64,000 nucleotides of DNA from Nocardioides sp. TRM66260-LWL (GTDB lineage: Bacteria; Actinomycetota; Actinomycetes; Propionibacteriales; Nocardioidaceae). The stretch's first letter is position 1, and the number at the start of each line of letters is the position of its first letter. The stretch spans positions 281,817 through 345,816 of the forward strand of contig NZ_JAIQZK010000004.1 of the NCBI RefSeq assembly GCF_020075545.1, read 5' to 3'. The position numbers were made by a program, and so were the translations under genes. Positions 8,301 to 15,839 of this stretch are shown piece by piece. Below the pieces are notes generated by a model. That model did no database searches. It saw only the letters and a program-made list of their open reading frames with translations, and was not told the DNA's origin.

Positions 8301-11085
8301 CGACATCTCGGGCGTATTCAGTGCGTGTGCAACTGGTGTCACCAGTGATGGCGTCATCGCCATTGTTCTGCTCTGTCAGTTGCATGCCGTAGCCGTCGAA
8401 CATCCGACGGATCGTCGACCGGACGTAGGCGCTCACCGCCAGCCTCTGCCTGCGGGTGGCCGTCGCTGCCGATCGGACGAGGAAGGCGCGCTGCCCGTCG
8501 GCGTCGGTCGCCGTGACGAGCGCCTTCGGGGTGTCGACCTCCGCGCTGATCACCCGGCCGCGCGGGCCGTCGCGGAGGACGTGCTCGCGCTGGAACCCGC
8601 GATAGGCGGGGAGGTCCCGCAGGGTGGCGCCCGACCCGGGCGAGACCGACTCGCGGCGCCGCCGGCCGCCGGGCAGCCGATCGCCGTCGAGACCGCGGAA
8701 GAAGGTGTGCTGCTCGACGCGCGGGACGGTGCTCTGCTCGGACGGGTTGCCGGTGCGGACCTCGACGGTCCGGAAGCCACGCCACTCCCCGTAGGTGCGG
8801 TCACGCGCCGCGACCAGCCGGCCGTCGGAATGCCATCCGGCGCCACCGCGGTAGGCGTAGGTGGTCGTGATCGGGACGACGGTGCCGTTGGCATCCGATC
8901 GCGTCACCGAGGCGACGACGCGCCGGTAGTACCAGCTCAGGTCGGGCCGAGCGCCCGGGGTCCTGGAGGAGAGCACCGGGAAGCAGAGGCGCCGGTTGGC
9001 CGAGGGACGCGGCAGGCGCGTCGGCCGGCAGTCGGGAACCCGGTAGCGCACGGCGACGTCCTCGCCGGTCTCGGTCGTGATCCGCGCGATCCTCTGCTTC
9101 CGCACCGGCTCCTCGCCGTCGACGGGCACGCGGTTGACGAAGGACGTGGGGAGGAACCGGACCTCGGGGCTGTCGATCGTCCCCCCGTCGAGTCCGCGCC
9201 GGCTGATGGCGTCGAGCCACAGGCTGCGCCCGGCGGCCTGCTCCGGCGACGGGAAGCTGCTGGAGAAGGTGAAGGCGTCGACGCTGTCGTAGCCGTCCGC
9301 CCGGCGCACCTGGGTCGTCACCGACTCGAGGCGTCGGCGCGTGAAGAAGGTCGGCGCGGTGCGGTCGCCGCACGACGTGGTCGAGGTGCAGATCTGGTCG
9401 GAGGGCACGTCGGGCCAGTGCGAGGCCGTCGTCGCGTCGAGCTCGTCGGCACGGCACTCGACCCGGCCGCCGCGGATGCAGCGCTCGCCGGTCGCGAAGA
9501 CGACGCGTGCGGCCGCCGGCACCGCGTCCTCGGTTCCCGCCACCTGGCCGTAGTCGATGTGGTCGAGGTGACCGCCGCGCACGTACGAGGGCTGCTCGCG
9601 GTCGCCGTCCAGGCCGTACCGGTTCGTCTCCTGGTCGTAGAAGTAGGAGATCGAGTTGCCGTGCAGGTCCACGACGTAGTCGAGGTTCCAGCGCCAAGCC
9701 TGGGAGCACCACGAGTCCGCGAACGTGGCGCCGTGGCACGGCTCACCGGGGTCGTCGCCGAAGACCGGCACGGTCCACGCGGACCTCGTCTCGGCGCTGT
9801 CGTCGCCGAAGCGACGGTTGCGGCCGAAGTAGTACCGGGTGCCGTCCTGATCGGTGACCAGCCAGTACTCGCCGTCGTCGTCGCCGTTGTCGAGGCCCGA
9901 GGCGGTCAGGTGCCGGATCCGCCAGCCCTGATCGTCCTGGAGGCGGTACTCGTCCGTGGAGCCGACACGCACGAGCGCACCGGTGTGGCCGCGGAAGGAG
10001 AGCGTGGCGTCCCCCCGCCCCCAGCACAGGTCGCCGGTCCGTCGCCCGGCCGGCTGACGGTCGGCGCAGGACGTGTAGCCGCGCTCGATGAAGCCGGGGC
10101 TGAGGTCGTGGCCCTCGCCGAGCCACGAGGTCTGGCCGTTCGAGGTCAGGACCCGCCCGTCGACCGACTGGGAGGAGTACTGCACCGACAGGTCCGGCGT
10201 CAGGCCGCCCGCCACCGGCACCACCGGCAGCGGGTAGGACCAGGTGAAGTCGCCGGCTTGGAGCCCCTGCGACCACGCCGAGGACGCCGGAAGCGGGGTC
10301 GCCCGGAAGTCGCCGGCGTCGCCCGCGGGCCCGGCGGTCGCCGCGACCAGGACGCGCTGCTGGCCGGACGCCATCGGGACGCTCGCCGTCAGCCGCTCGC
10401 CCGACCGTCGAGTCGCCAGCGGCACGGCCGGGCCGCAGTCCTCCCCCGGTGTGACGCCGAGCCGGCACGCCGGGACCAGCTCCAGCCGCAGTCGCGAGCC
10501 CCAGCCGCCACCGAAGGCGTCCTCGAACGAGGAGTAGTCGATCGTGATCGGCATCGTGATCGGCACCCGCTGCGCGGGCGCCGCCGCCCGCGCACGCTGC
10601 GGACTCGGCGTCCGCTCGATCGCGAAGACCGGACCGGCGATCGCGGCCCGCCGCACCGTGCTCTGCGGGAGCGCCCGGACCCGGACGGTCGTCGCGGACA
10701 TCCGGCCTGCCCCGGAGGCGGCGACGCGACCGAACGTCAGCGGCAGGCCCGGGACCGCCACGCTCCGGCCCGCGCGATCGGGCAGCCGGACCGTGCGGGC
10801 CGCGCCGGCGCCCGGCAGGTCGGCCGCCGTCCGGTAGCGGCTGGACGTCCGCTCGAGGGGCCTGGGGCGTCCCGGCCGCGCGTCGGTGCCGTCGACCGAC
10901 ACGGCTCTCTGGACGTCAGGCGCGTGGCCGACGCCGACAGCGTGGGGCGACCCGGTGGTCGACCCGGTGGTCGATCCGTGGGCCGAGCGGGCGACGGGGC
11001 TCGGATCGGCCCACGCCGATCCGCTGCCGACGGCAAGCGCGAACGCCATCGCCGTGGCAGCCATACGTCCAGTTCGGGCGATCAT
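5377..11085 (-). CDS. Secreted RHS/YD-repeat protein with core domain and no evident toxin tail
   Basis: A 1902-residue protein with an N-terminal signal peptide (residues 1-26, ending A-W-A before D-P-S-P). A long N-terminal region includes an SpvB/TcdB-like start (S-Y-P-L-P-V-V-P-V-A-G-G-L-T-P-D-L-S-V-Q-Y-S-S). Dozens of YD repeats follow, for example Y-D-R-I-G-N-R-R, Y-D-E-T-G-N-M-T and Y-D-A-D-G-N-R-L. It ends with the RHS core (G-A-R-Y-Y-D-A-A-I-G-R-F-I-S-V-D-P-L, N-P-Y-S-Y-A-G-N-S-P, D-P-T-G). In polymorphic toxins a nuclease or other toxin follows D-P-x-G; here only about 50 Gly/Ser/Pro-rich residues remain. The start ATG at 11085 has an AGGA site. No immunity-like gene is adjacent. 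Confidence 0.9.
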   Translation of the reverse strand: MIARTGRMAATAMAFALAVGSGSAWADPSPVARSAHGSTTGSTTGSPHAVGVGHAPDVQRAVSVDGTDARPGRPRPLERTSSRYRTAADLPGAGAARTVRLPDRAGRSVAVPGLPLTFGRVAASGAGRMSATTVRVRALPQSTVRRAAIAGPVFAIERTPSPQRARAAAPAQRVPITMPITIDYSSFEDAFGGGWGSRLRLELVPACRLGVTPGEDCGPAVPLATRRSGERLTASVPMASGQQRVLVAATAGPAGDAGDFRATPLPASSAWSQGLQAGDFTWSYPLPVVPVAGGLTPDLSVQYSSQSVDGRVLTSNGQTSWLGEGHDLSPGFIERGYTSCADRQPAGRRTGDLCWGRGDATLSFRGHTGALVRVGSTDEYRLQDDQGWRIRHLTASGLDNGDDDGEYWLVTDQDGTRYYFGRNRRFGDDSAETRSAWTVPVFGDDPGEPCHGATFADSWCSQAWRWNLDYVVDLHGNSISYFYDQETNRYGLDGDREQPSYVRGGHLDHIDYGQVAGTEDAVPAAARVVFATGERCIRGGRVECRADELDATTASHWPDVPSDQICTSTTSCGDRTAPTFFTRRRLESVTTQVRRADGYDSVDAFTFSSSFPSPEQAAGRSLWLDAISRRGLDGGTIDSPEVRFLPTSFVNRVPVDGEEPVRKQRIARITTETGEDVAVRYRVPDCRPTRLPRPSANRRLCFPVLSSRTPGARPDLSWYYRRVVASVTRSDANGTVVPITTTYAYRGGAGWHSDGRLVAARDRTYGEWRGFRTVEVRTGNPSEQSTVPRVEQHTFFRGLDGDRLPGGRRRRESVSPGSGATLRDLPAYRGFQREHVLRDGPRGRVISAEVDTPKALVTATDADGQRAFLVRSAATATRRQRLAVSAYVRSTIRRMFDGYGMQLTEQNNGDDAITGDTSCTRTEYARDVDLWLLTPVRRQQESTGPCPSAVLAESSSAILSDTRYQYDGLGLGVAPTRGDRTVEQRLSGTVPNATWRTTATTEYDARGRVVASTDGLGHRSTVSFTPSGEGTDLGPVTEQTSTNAKGQSTTTTFGVGRGLPVRVVAVDGGVTSADYDALGRLTDVWRPGRAKGEVGPDVSYVYRLSPTTYSSVETRTRLADDTYVSSFSIYDAMLREVETQQPAADADTDRVVTTIAYDSKGQKVREAGPYAVVGSRPSGTYFAPVLAQVRDNHRFVYDGAGRLRVDVYQPKESPSAGWRTRTIYDADRTRVEPPAGGTPTTEVYDVRGHTIRVDRHLGRTTATSAVRRTRYAYDLAGRLTRMTDAGGDVWRWTYDLRGNRIAMSDPDRGSSRVSYDDADRPTTTVDARGRSLFTAYDELGRKVGLYDGASADRSRIRAAWEYDTVSPGRLTSSTRWATPGDDTTRFVSRIDGYNALGLPTGTTSTVPSTGITAGLGGSYSTTMSYDSVGALLTKTPVSVAGMTDETIRYYYDRLGRPARLGGAASIVIDSTYSPYGELLQTTSGTASGRFTYQTWFYDEGTRRLERNLVSNQATGTISDISYGYEDAGNVVRVADTAGTKDIQCFDHDPLGEMTEAWTIASGSCGTPSRALMSTTPGAYWSTYTYDRIGNRRTEVKHVKSGSDDTLVTYGYPTSGPNAATPGGSAAIGGPHAVTSISTAVGTGTPKTTKYEYDETGNMTTRGSQTLTWDSEGNLTRAVEGTNTITNLYDADGNRLVRHDGSTTTLYLDSTEIRRTTDSAGTKTTVGQRWYTFDGKVVATRAGSEISMLAADHHDTGTVQIDPWSGNYTKRRFDPFGRARKGAGTESAWSGDHGFLDKPTDANGLTQVGARYYDAAIGRFISVDPLLVPYDPAQTNPYSYAGNSPATYSDPTGTDREYFCSTCEGGGSTTGLDLGQGIGSGSSGSGDASYPPVVDPGQFPLRP

Positions 11086-11224
11086 GGTGGTCCTGTTCCG
11101 AGAGGGGGTCGGACGAGCACGCTAGCCACGATCGAGCCCGCCGGTGACGTTCTCGGCAGATCCGACCTGATGGTTCCCGCCCCGACCCGACGCGGACGGG
11201 GCCGGCTCGGCCGGAGAGACGCGA

Positions 11225-11249
11225 AGAGCCCCGCACGGGGCGGGGCTCT
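11225..11249. terminator. Hairpin upstream of the RHS gene, second copy of the element
   Basis: A 10-bp stem (AGAGCCCCGC against GCGGGGCTCT) with a 5-nt loop. Compared with the hairpin at 5274-5301, one stem pair has changed from G-C to A-T on both sides, so pairing is kept. It lies 140 nt upstream of the RHS start codon, where a terminator for that gene would not be expected. Confidence 0.6.
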
Positions 11250-11254
11250 CGGCG

Positions 11255-11288
11255 GTCTGACGACACCGTGGCAGGTGCATCCGGTGCC
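11255..11288 (+). repeat. 34-nt direct repeat, right copy
   Basis: Second copy of the block at 5306-5339, with 33 of 34 bases identical and the same position relative to its hairpin. The two copies are 5949 bp apart and enclose only the RHS gene and its upstream region. Confidence 0.9.
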
Positions 11289-11721
11289 GTGATGGCGAAG
11301 CCGCGACGCACAGGTCGCTCCACGCCTGACAACACAGATCGCGCACAGGGGATCTGTGCGCGGGGTCGTGCGGACCGACATTCGGCACTACTGGAACCCG
11401 ACAATGGTGAGGCCATGTGGCGATCGAAGCACAGGAGCGGGACACCCCTGAGCGAGACCTCCACCCGCGACAGCGCGAACAGTCGCGTCGAGCCTGAGCC
11501 CGGACGGCCGCTGTCCGGCGGATGCTCTCCACCATCTCGCGATGACTGCCGGCCGCATCGACGTCGCCGTCGTGGGCGTCCTCGACCGGCAGCGCACCCC
11601 TTGCACGAACGTCTGCGTGCAGGCGAACAGCGCCTCGATCTCGGCAGCCCGGTCCTCGACGGACGCCGCAACTGCGACGCGCGCCCCGCGGGGCAGACCT
11701 CTGTCGCTGCTTGTCACCCAG
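11289..11721. other. Intergenic stretch without a recognised gene
   Basis: About 430 bp lie between the right repeat copy and the end of the TetR gene. Open frames exist on both strands but none has a ribosome site or a product I recognise. It may hold decayed sequence; I see no terminator, repeat or operator in it. Confidence 0.5.
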
Positions 11722-12303
11722 TCAGGCCCAGAAGGACCGCAGCATCGCGGCGGCATCTTCGAAGGTCGCGCGGAGGTCGGCGTCCGGGTCTCGGAGCCAC
11801 TGGGCGTAGCCGGCGACGACGACGGCGTTGACCGAGAAGGCAGCCAGCTCGGGCAGGGGGTAGTCAGGCGGCAGATCCAGGAGGTGGCCGACGTGCTGGG
11901 CGATCAAGTGCCGCCACTCGGCGTAACGCTGTGCCGAGTGACTCTGCAGCGAGGGCTCGCGGAGGATCAGTCGCATGCGGAGTCTGTGACGCTCACGATC
12001 AGAGGCGAACTCGGCGTCGAAGCGGATGATCGCCTCGATCACCGATCGCTGCGGGTCACCGCTGGCGCCGACCTCCTCGAGGATTCGGACGAAGTCGCCG
12101 CTCGCCCGGTCGAGCGCTCCCCACGCGATGTCGTGCTTCGAGGCGAAGTAGCGAAAGAGCGTGCGCCGGCCGATGTTCGCGTGCTGAGCGATCATCGCCA
12201 TCGTGGTCTCCTCGTAGCCGAGGCGGGAGAACAGGTCGAAGGCGACGTCCTCGAGCTCGGCATGACTGGTCACGCCCAGACGAGCACCGCGGGTTCCGCT
12301 CAC
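11722..12303 (-). CDS. TetR-family regulator, MftR-like paralogue
   Basis: A 193-residue TetR protein. Its helix-turn-helix region (M-A-M-I-A-Q-H-A-N-I-G-R-R-T-L-F-R-Y-F) and the following S-K-H-D-I-A-W-G motif match the MftR-type regulator at 57667, which reads R-R-T-L-F-R-Y-Y-P-S-K-N-D-I-P-W-G. The ligand domains also align (R-M-R-L-I-L, then S-L-Q-S-H-S-A against A-L-Q-A-H-S-A). MftR is an acyl-CoA-responsive repressor of mycofactocin genes in mycobacteria; whether this copy binds acyl-CoA is inference. The start is the GTG at 12303, 6 nt from the operator at 12309, so autoregulation is likely. A GTG at 12273 is the alternative start. Confidence 0.85.
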   Translation of the reverse strand: MSGTRGARLGVTSHAELEDVAFDLFSRLGYEETTMAMIAQHANIGRRTLFRYFASKHDIAWGALDRASGDFVRILEEVGASGDPQRSVIEAIIRFDAEFASDRERHRLRMRLILREPSLQSHSAQRYAEWRHLIAQHVGHLLDLPPDYPLPELAAFSVNAVVVAGYAQWLRDPDADLRATFEDAAAMLRSFWA

Positions 12304-12308
12304 GACTT

Positions 12309-12329
12309 AAATCTAACATCGATCGGTTT
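12309..12329. promoter_or_regulatory. Palindromic operator, site 1 of 9
   Basis: The core CTAACATCGATCG with AAAT and GTTT arms lies between the two divergent TetR genes, 6 nt before the start of the one and about 100 nt before the other. It matches the consensus best in its left half. Confidence 0.6.
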
Positions 12330-12430
12330 AGGCCCGGCGAGATCTCGCGCCTGACGACTCGGACCGACCGGCGCGGGCTTAGTAGGGTCACCGTGGGCCC
12401 GCCCCGGCGCCCGTCGAAACGAGGATCACG

Positions 12431-13093
12431 ATGGCCCGACCCAGCAAGCCCCTCATCAGCCGCGAGGCGACGATCGCCGCCGCGCTCAAGATCATCGACG
12501 AGGACGGCCTGGATGCCCTGAGCCTCCCTCGCCTGGCCCGCGAGCTGAACGTGCGAGCCCCCTCGCTCTATCACCACTTCACCGACAAGTCGGAGATCCT
12601 CGCCGACGTCTCTCGAGCGATCGTCGCGGGCACCACCCTGCCTCGAAAGAAGAAAGACGGCGACTGGGCCGAGTGGTTCACCCAGTTGACGCTCAACTTC
12701 CGATCGGCGGTCCTGAAGCACCGGAACGCCGCACCGATCCTGCTCCAGTTCATGCCGCGCGAGATGATGACCGACCTGTACGAGGAGGCCGCCACCGTCC
12801 TGGCCGAGTGCGAGGTGCCGGCTCACCTCCACGTCCAGATCCTCGACGGCCTCGAGAAGCTCGCCATCGGCGCGACGATCGCCGAGGCGATGAAGCCACC
12901 GAACCGCAACCGCGTGGGCTATGAGCACGTCGACGCCGAGGCGCATCCGACCCTCACGGCCGCCGTAAGGGCCAACCAGCTCAATCCCCGCCAGATCTTC
13001 GAGCACACAGTGCGTTGCTACCTGCTCGGCATGGCGCACTTCGGGAGCCTCGATCACCCGAACACCAGCAGCATCCCGACGCCGATCACATGA
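12431..13093 (+). CDS. TetR-family regulator with TetR-class C-terminal domain
   Basis: A 220-residue regulator with an N-terminal helix-turn-helix (L-S-L-P-R-L-A-R-E-L-N-V-R-A-P-S-L-Y-H-H-F-T-D-K) and a helical ligand domain resembling the TetR_C class, which differs from the MftR-like neighbour. A GAGGATC site precedes the ATG at 12431. It is divergent from the other TetR gene, and operator site 1 lies between them. It is therefore one of two local candidates for the factor that binds the nine palindromes in this window. Its ligand is not deducible. Confidence 0.85.
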   Translation: MARPSKPLISREATIAAALKIIDEDGLDALSLPRLARELNVRAPSLYHHFTDKSEILADVSRAIVAGTTLPRKKKDGDWAEWFTQLTLNFRSAVLKHRNAAPILLQFMPREMMTDLYEEAATVLAECEVPAHLHVQILDGLEKLAIGATIAEAMKPPNRNRVGYEHVDAEAHPTLTAAVRANQLNPRQIFEHTVRCYLLGMAHFGSLDHPNTSSIPTPIT

Positions 13094-13134
13094 GCAGGCC
13101 CGACGCGGCCCTGGCGGCGCGGAGCCGACTCCAT

Positions 13135-13155
13135 TAACCTATCGACAATAGATTA
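13135..13155. promoter_or_regulatory. Palindromic operator, site 2 of 9
   Basis: The core CTATCGACAATAG is extended to a 23-bp palindrome (13134-13156) with TTAAC and ATTAA arms. It abuts the GGAAGG ribosome site of the acyl-CoA dehydrogenase gene, so bound protein would block both promoter and translation start. Confidence 0.75.
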
Positions 13156-13169
13156 ATGGAAGGATGGCC

Positions 13170-14306
13170 ATGGAGAGCGATCTCTTCGAGGAAGACCATG
13201 AGGCGTACCGCGGCGTCGTCCGCGCGTTCGTCGAGCGACACGTCGTCCCGCACCAGGACCGATGGGCCGAGGATCGCCTGATCGACCGCGCAACCTGGCG
13301 CGCGGCCGGCGAGCAGGGTCTGCTCGGCCTCGGCGTGCCGGAGGAGCACGGCGGAGCCGGCGTGACCGACTACCGCTTCCGCACCGTGCTGCAGTACGAG
13401 CTCGCACGGGTCGGCGCCTCAGCGCTGCAGTCCGGCTTCTCGACGAACGACGACATCGTCCTCTGCTACCTGCTCCGCCACGCGGCCCCTGAGCAGGCGA
13501 AGCGTTGGCTGCCCGGATTCGTGACCGGCGAGACCATCGGCGCGATCGCGATGACGGAGCCCGGCGCCGGGAGCGATCTGCGCGGCGTTCGCACAGCGGC
13601 CGTGCGCGAGCCGGGAGGCTGGCGACTGAACGGCTCGAAGACCTTCATCACCAGCGGCATCCTGGCCGACCTGGTGATCGTCTTCGCGACGACGGCGGAC
13701 GGCTTCGGGCTCTTCGTCGTCGAGGACGGCGCGCCCGGATTCATCCGCGGGCGCAAGCTCGACAAGGTCGGCCTGCACGCGCAGGACACAGCCGAGCTCT
13801 TCTTCGACGGCGTGTGGGTGCCCGACGACCAGGTGCTCGGCGTGGTCGGACATGGCCTGGCCTACCTCAAGGAGAGCCTGCCGCTGGAGCGGCTCGGCAT
13901 CGCGATCGCGGCCCAGGCCTCCGCGGAGGCCGTGCTCAGCTGGACGATCGACTACATCAAGGAGCGCACGGCCTTCGGGCGGCGCATCGCCGACCTCCAG
14001 GTGCCAGCGCACACGGTCGCACGCCTGCGGACCGCCGTCGAGGTGAGTCGGGCCTATGTCGACCGGTGCGTGCTGGAGCTCAACGCGGGTCGCCTCACCG
14101 CCGTCGACGCGGCCAAGGCCAAGGCCTGGGCGACGCAGCTGCAGCACGACGTGATCGACGCAGGCGTCCAGCTGCACGGCGGCTACGGCTACATGACCGA
14201 GTACCCGGTCGCCCGAGCGTTCCTCGACGCGCGAGTGCAGCGCATCTACGGCGGGACCAACGAGATCATGATGGAGATCGTGCAGAAGGACCTGCTGCGC
14301 GCCTGA
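13170..14306 (+). CDS. Acyl-CoA dehydrogenase
   Basis: An FAD-dependent enzyme that introduces the alpha-beta double bond into an acyl-CoA. Family landmarks are A-M-T-E-P-G-A-G-S-D in the middle domain, R-T-A-F-G-R, Q-L-H-G-G-Y-G-Y and R-I-Y-G-G-T-N-E-I-M. The usual catalytic Glu of short- and medium-chain enzymes (Y-E-G-T) is Gly here. The Glu in L-P-L-E-R-L, about residue 240, matches the base of isovaleryl- and long-chain enzymes, so a branched or bulky substrate is plausible. I chose the ATG at 13170, not 13164, because it gives correct spacing from GGAAGG. It stands alone under operator site 2. Confidence 0.9.
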   Translation: MESDLFEEDHEAYRGVVRAFVERHVVPHQDRWAEDRLIDRATWRAAGEQGLLGLGVPEEHGGAGVTDYRFRTVLQYELARVGASALQSGFSTNDDIVLCYLLRHAAPEQAKRWLPGFVTGETIGAIAMTEPGAGSDLRGVRTAAVREPGGWRLNGSKTFITSGILADLVIVFATTADGFGLFVVEDGAPGFIRGRKLDKVGLHAQDTAELFFDGVWVPDDQVLGVVGHGLAYLKESLPLERLGIAIAAQASAEAVLSWTIDYIKERTAFGRRIADLQVPAHTVARLRTAVEVSRAYVDRCVLELNAGRLTAVDAAKAKAWATQLQHDVIDAGVQLHGGYGYMTEYPVARAFLDARVQRIYGGTNEIMMEIVQKDLLRA

Positions 14307-14321
14307 GACGCCGTGCGAACG

Positions 14322-14356
14322 CGTGGGGGGCGCCGCGATCCGCGGTGCCCCCCACG
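14322..14356. terminator. Bidirectional terminator hairpin
   Basis: A 16-bp stem (CGTGGGGGGCGCCGCG against CGCGGTGCCCCCCACG, one G-U pair) with a 3-nt loop lies between the convergent acyl-CoA dehydrogenase and aldehyde dehydrogenase genes. Confidence 0.8.
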
Positions 14357-14380
14357 CCTCGAAGGCCGGTCCTGCGGTCT

Positions 14381-15814
14381 TCAGCGCAAGTAGACCGACC
14401 GCGTCACGAGGTAGGGATCGAGGCCCTCAGGCCCGAGCTCGCGACCGAGGCCGGACGCCTTGACGCCGCCGAACGGCGCGTTGATGTGGAGCTCGTAGTG
14501 GTTGACACCGACCGTCCCCGTGTCGATGCGTCCGGCGAGACGCAGTCCGCGCTCCTCGTCCTGTGACCACACCACGCCGCCGAGACCGAACTCGGAGTCG
14601 TTGGCGATGGAGATCGCGTCGTCCTCGTCCTCGTACGGCAGGACGGCCAGCACAGGACCGAACACCTCCTCCTGCGCGATGCGCGCGTCGCGCTGCACGT
14701 CCACCACGACCGTGGGGCGCACGAACCAGCCGGCGCCGACGTGGCGCTCCCCGCCGACGGTGACCCGACCCTCGGTGGCGGCGAGCTCGGCGTAGGACTC
14801 GACGCGACGCTGCTGGTCCTCCGACACCAGCGGCCCGATCTCCGTCGCGGGATCGAGGGGATCGCCCACGCTCAGCGCCGCGACCGTCTCGCTGACGGCC
14901 TCGACCACCTCGGCGTAGCGCGAGCGAGGCGCCAGGATGCGCGTCGCAGCGTGACAGGTCTGGCCGTTGTTGGGCAGCGAGATCTCCGCCAAGCGGGCTG
15001 CGACCAGGTCGAGGTCTGCGTCCTCGGCGATCAGCGAGACCGACTTCCCGCCCAGCTCAAGCGTGGCCGGTCGGAGCAGTCGCCCGGCCATCTCGCCGAT
15101 CGCCCGGCCCGCGCCCGTGGACCCCGTGAACGCGACCTTGTCGACTCCGGGGTGGGCGACCAGCCTCGCACCCTCCTCGCGGCCACCCGGCACGACGTTG
15201 ACCACGCCCGCGGGCAGTCCGGCGGCGATGGCCGCGTCGGCGAAGGCGAAGGCGTCCAGACCGGTCTCCGGGGGCGGCTTGAGCACCACGGTGCATCCGG
15301 CCGCGAGGGCCGGCGCGAGCTTCATCACCGCCAGCGCCTGCGGATAGTTCCACGGGGTGATGGCGGCGACGACACCGACGGGTCGGCGCTGGACGAGCGT
15401 GCGGCCGCCGGTGGGACTGGGCCGCAGGTCGACCTCCTCCTCCGCGGCTGCCAGATCGCCGTAGTAGCCGGCGATGGCCGACGGCGCGAGGCCGTTCACG
15501 ATGCGCGACAGCCTGATCGGCATGCCGTTCTCGCGGCTGACGAGAGCAGAGGTCTCCTTGCCTGCTGCGCGCAGCGCGGCGGCGAAGGCGCGGACCATCG
15601 CGGCTCGCTCCGCGCGGGACAGCGCCGACCACGGCCCCTCGATCGCGCGTCGCGCTGCCCGGACGGCCTCGTCCACGTCCTCGGGTCCGGCCAGGCCCAG
15701 GAGGCCGAAGGCCAGGCCCGTCGAGGCCTCGCGCACAGCCGTCCGTCGACCGCTCCGCGGTGCCACCCATCGACCGTCGACGAAGAGGTCCGGGCGATCG
15801 GTCAGGTCACTCAT
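14381..15814 (-). CDS. NAD(P)-dependent aldehyde dehydrogenase
   Basis: A 477-residue enzyme oxidising an aldehyde to its acid. Seen are T-P-W-N-Y-P and K-P-P-P-E-T in the cofactor fold, F-T-G-S-T-G-A-G, the general base Glu in L-E-L-G-G-K-S and the nucleophile Cys287 in N-N-G-Q-T-C-H-A. E-E-V-F-G-P-V follows. It is the last gene of the four-gene operon starting at 17739, 25 nt after the thiolase-fold gene. Next to an aldolase candidate it could oxidise the released aldehyde; that role is inferred from position only. Confidence 0.92.
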   Translation of the reverse strand: MSDLTDRPDLFVDGRWVAPRSGRRTAVREASTGLAFGLLGLAGPEDVDEAVRAARRAIEGPWSALSRAERAAMVRAFAAALRAAGKETSALVSRENGMPIRLSRIVNGLAPSAIAGYYGDLAAAEEEVDLRPSPTGGRTLVQRRPVGVVAAITPWNYPQALAVMKLAPALAAGCTVVLKPPPETGLDAFAFADAAIAAGLPAGVVNVVPGGREEGARLVAHPGVDKVAFTGSTGAGRAIGEMAGRLLRPATLELGGKSVSLIAEDADLDLVAARLAEISLPNNGQTCHAATRILAPRSRYAEVVEAVSETVAALSVGDPLDPATEIGPLVSEDQQRRVESYAELAATEGRVTVGGERHVGAGWFVRPTVVVDVQRDARIAQEEVFGPVLAVLPYEDEDDAISIANDSEFGLGGVVWSQDEERGLRLAGRIDTGTVGVNHYELHINAPFGGVKASGLGRELGPEGLDPYLVTRSVYLR

Positions 15815-15839
15815 CGAACTGCCTCTCTGCTGTGCGGGC

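Noticed and set aside
5306..11288. The 34-nt direct repeats as attachment sites of an integrated element
   Set aside because: No integrase, transposase or phage gene lies between the copies, and both copies are tied to a hairpin. A repeat family or RNA element fits better.
11388..11756. Possible small gene on the minus strand between the repeat and the TetR gene
   Set aside because: It overlaps the TetR end in another frame, has no ribosome site and no recognisable product.
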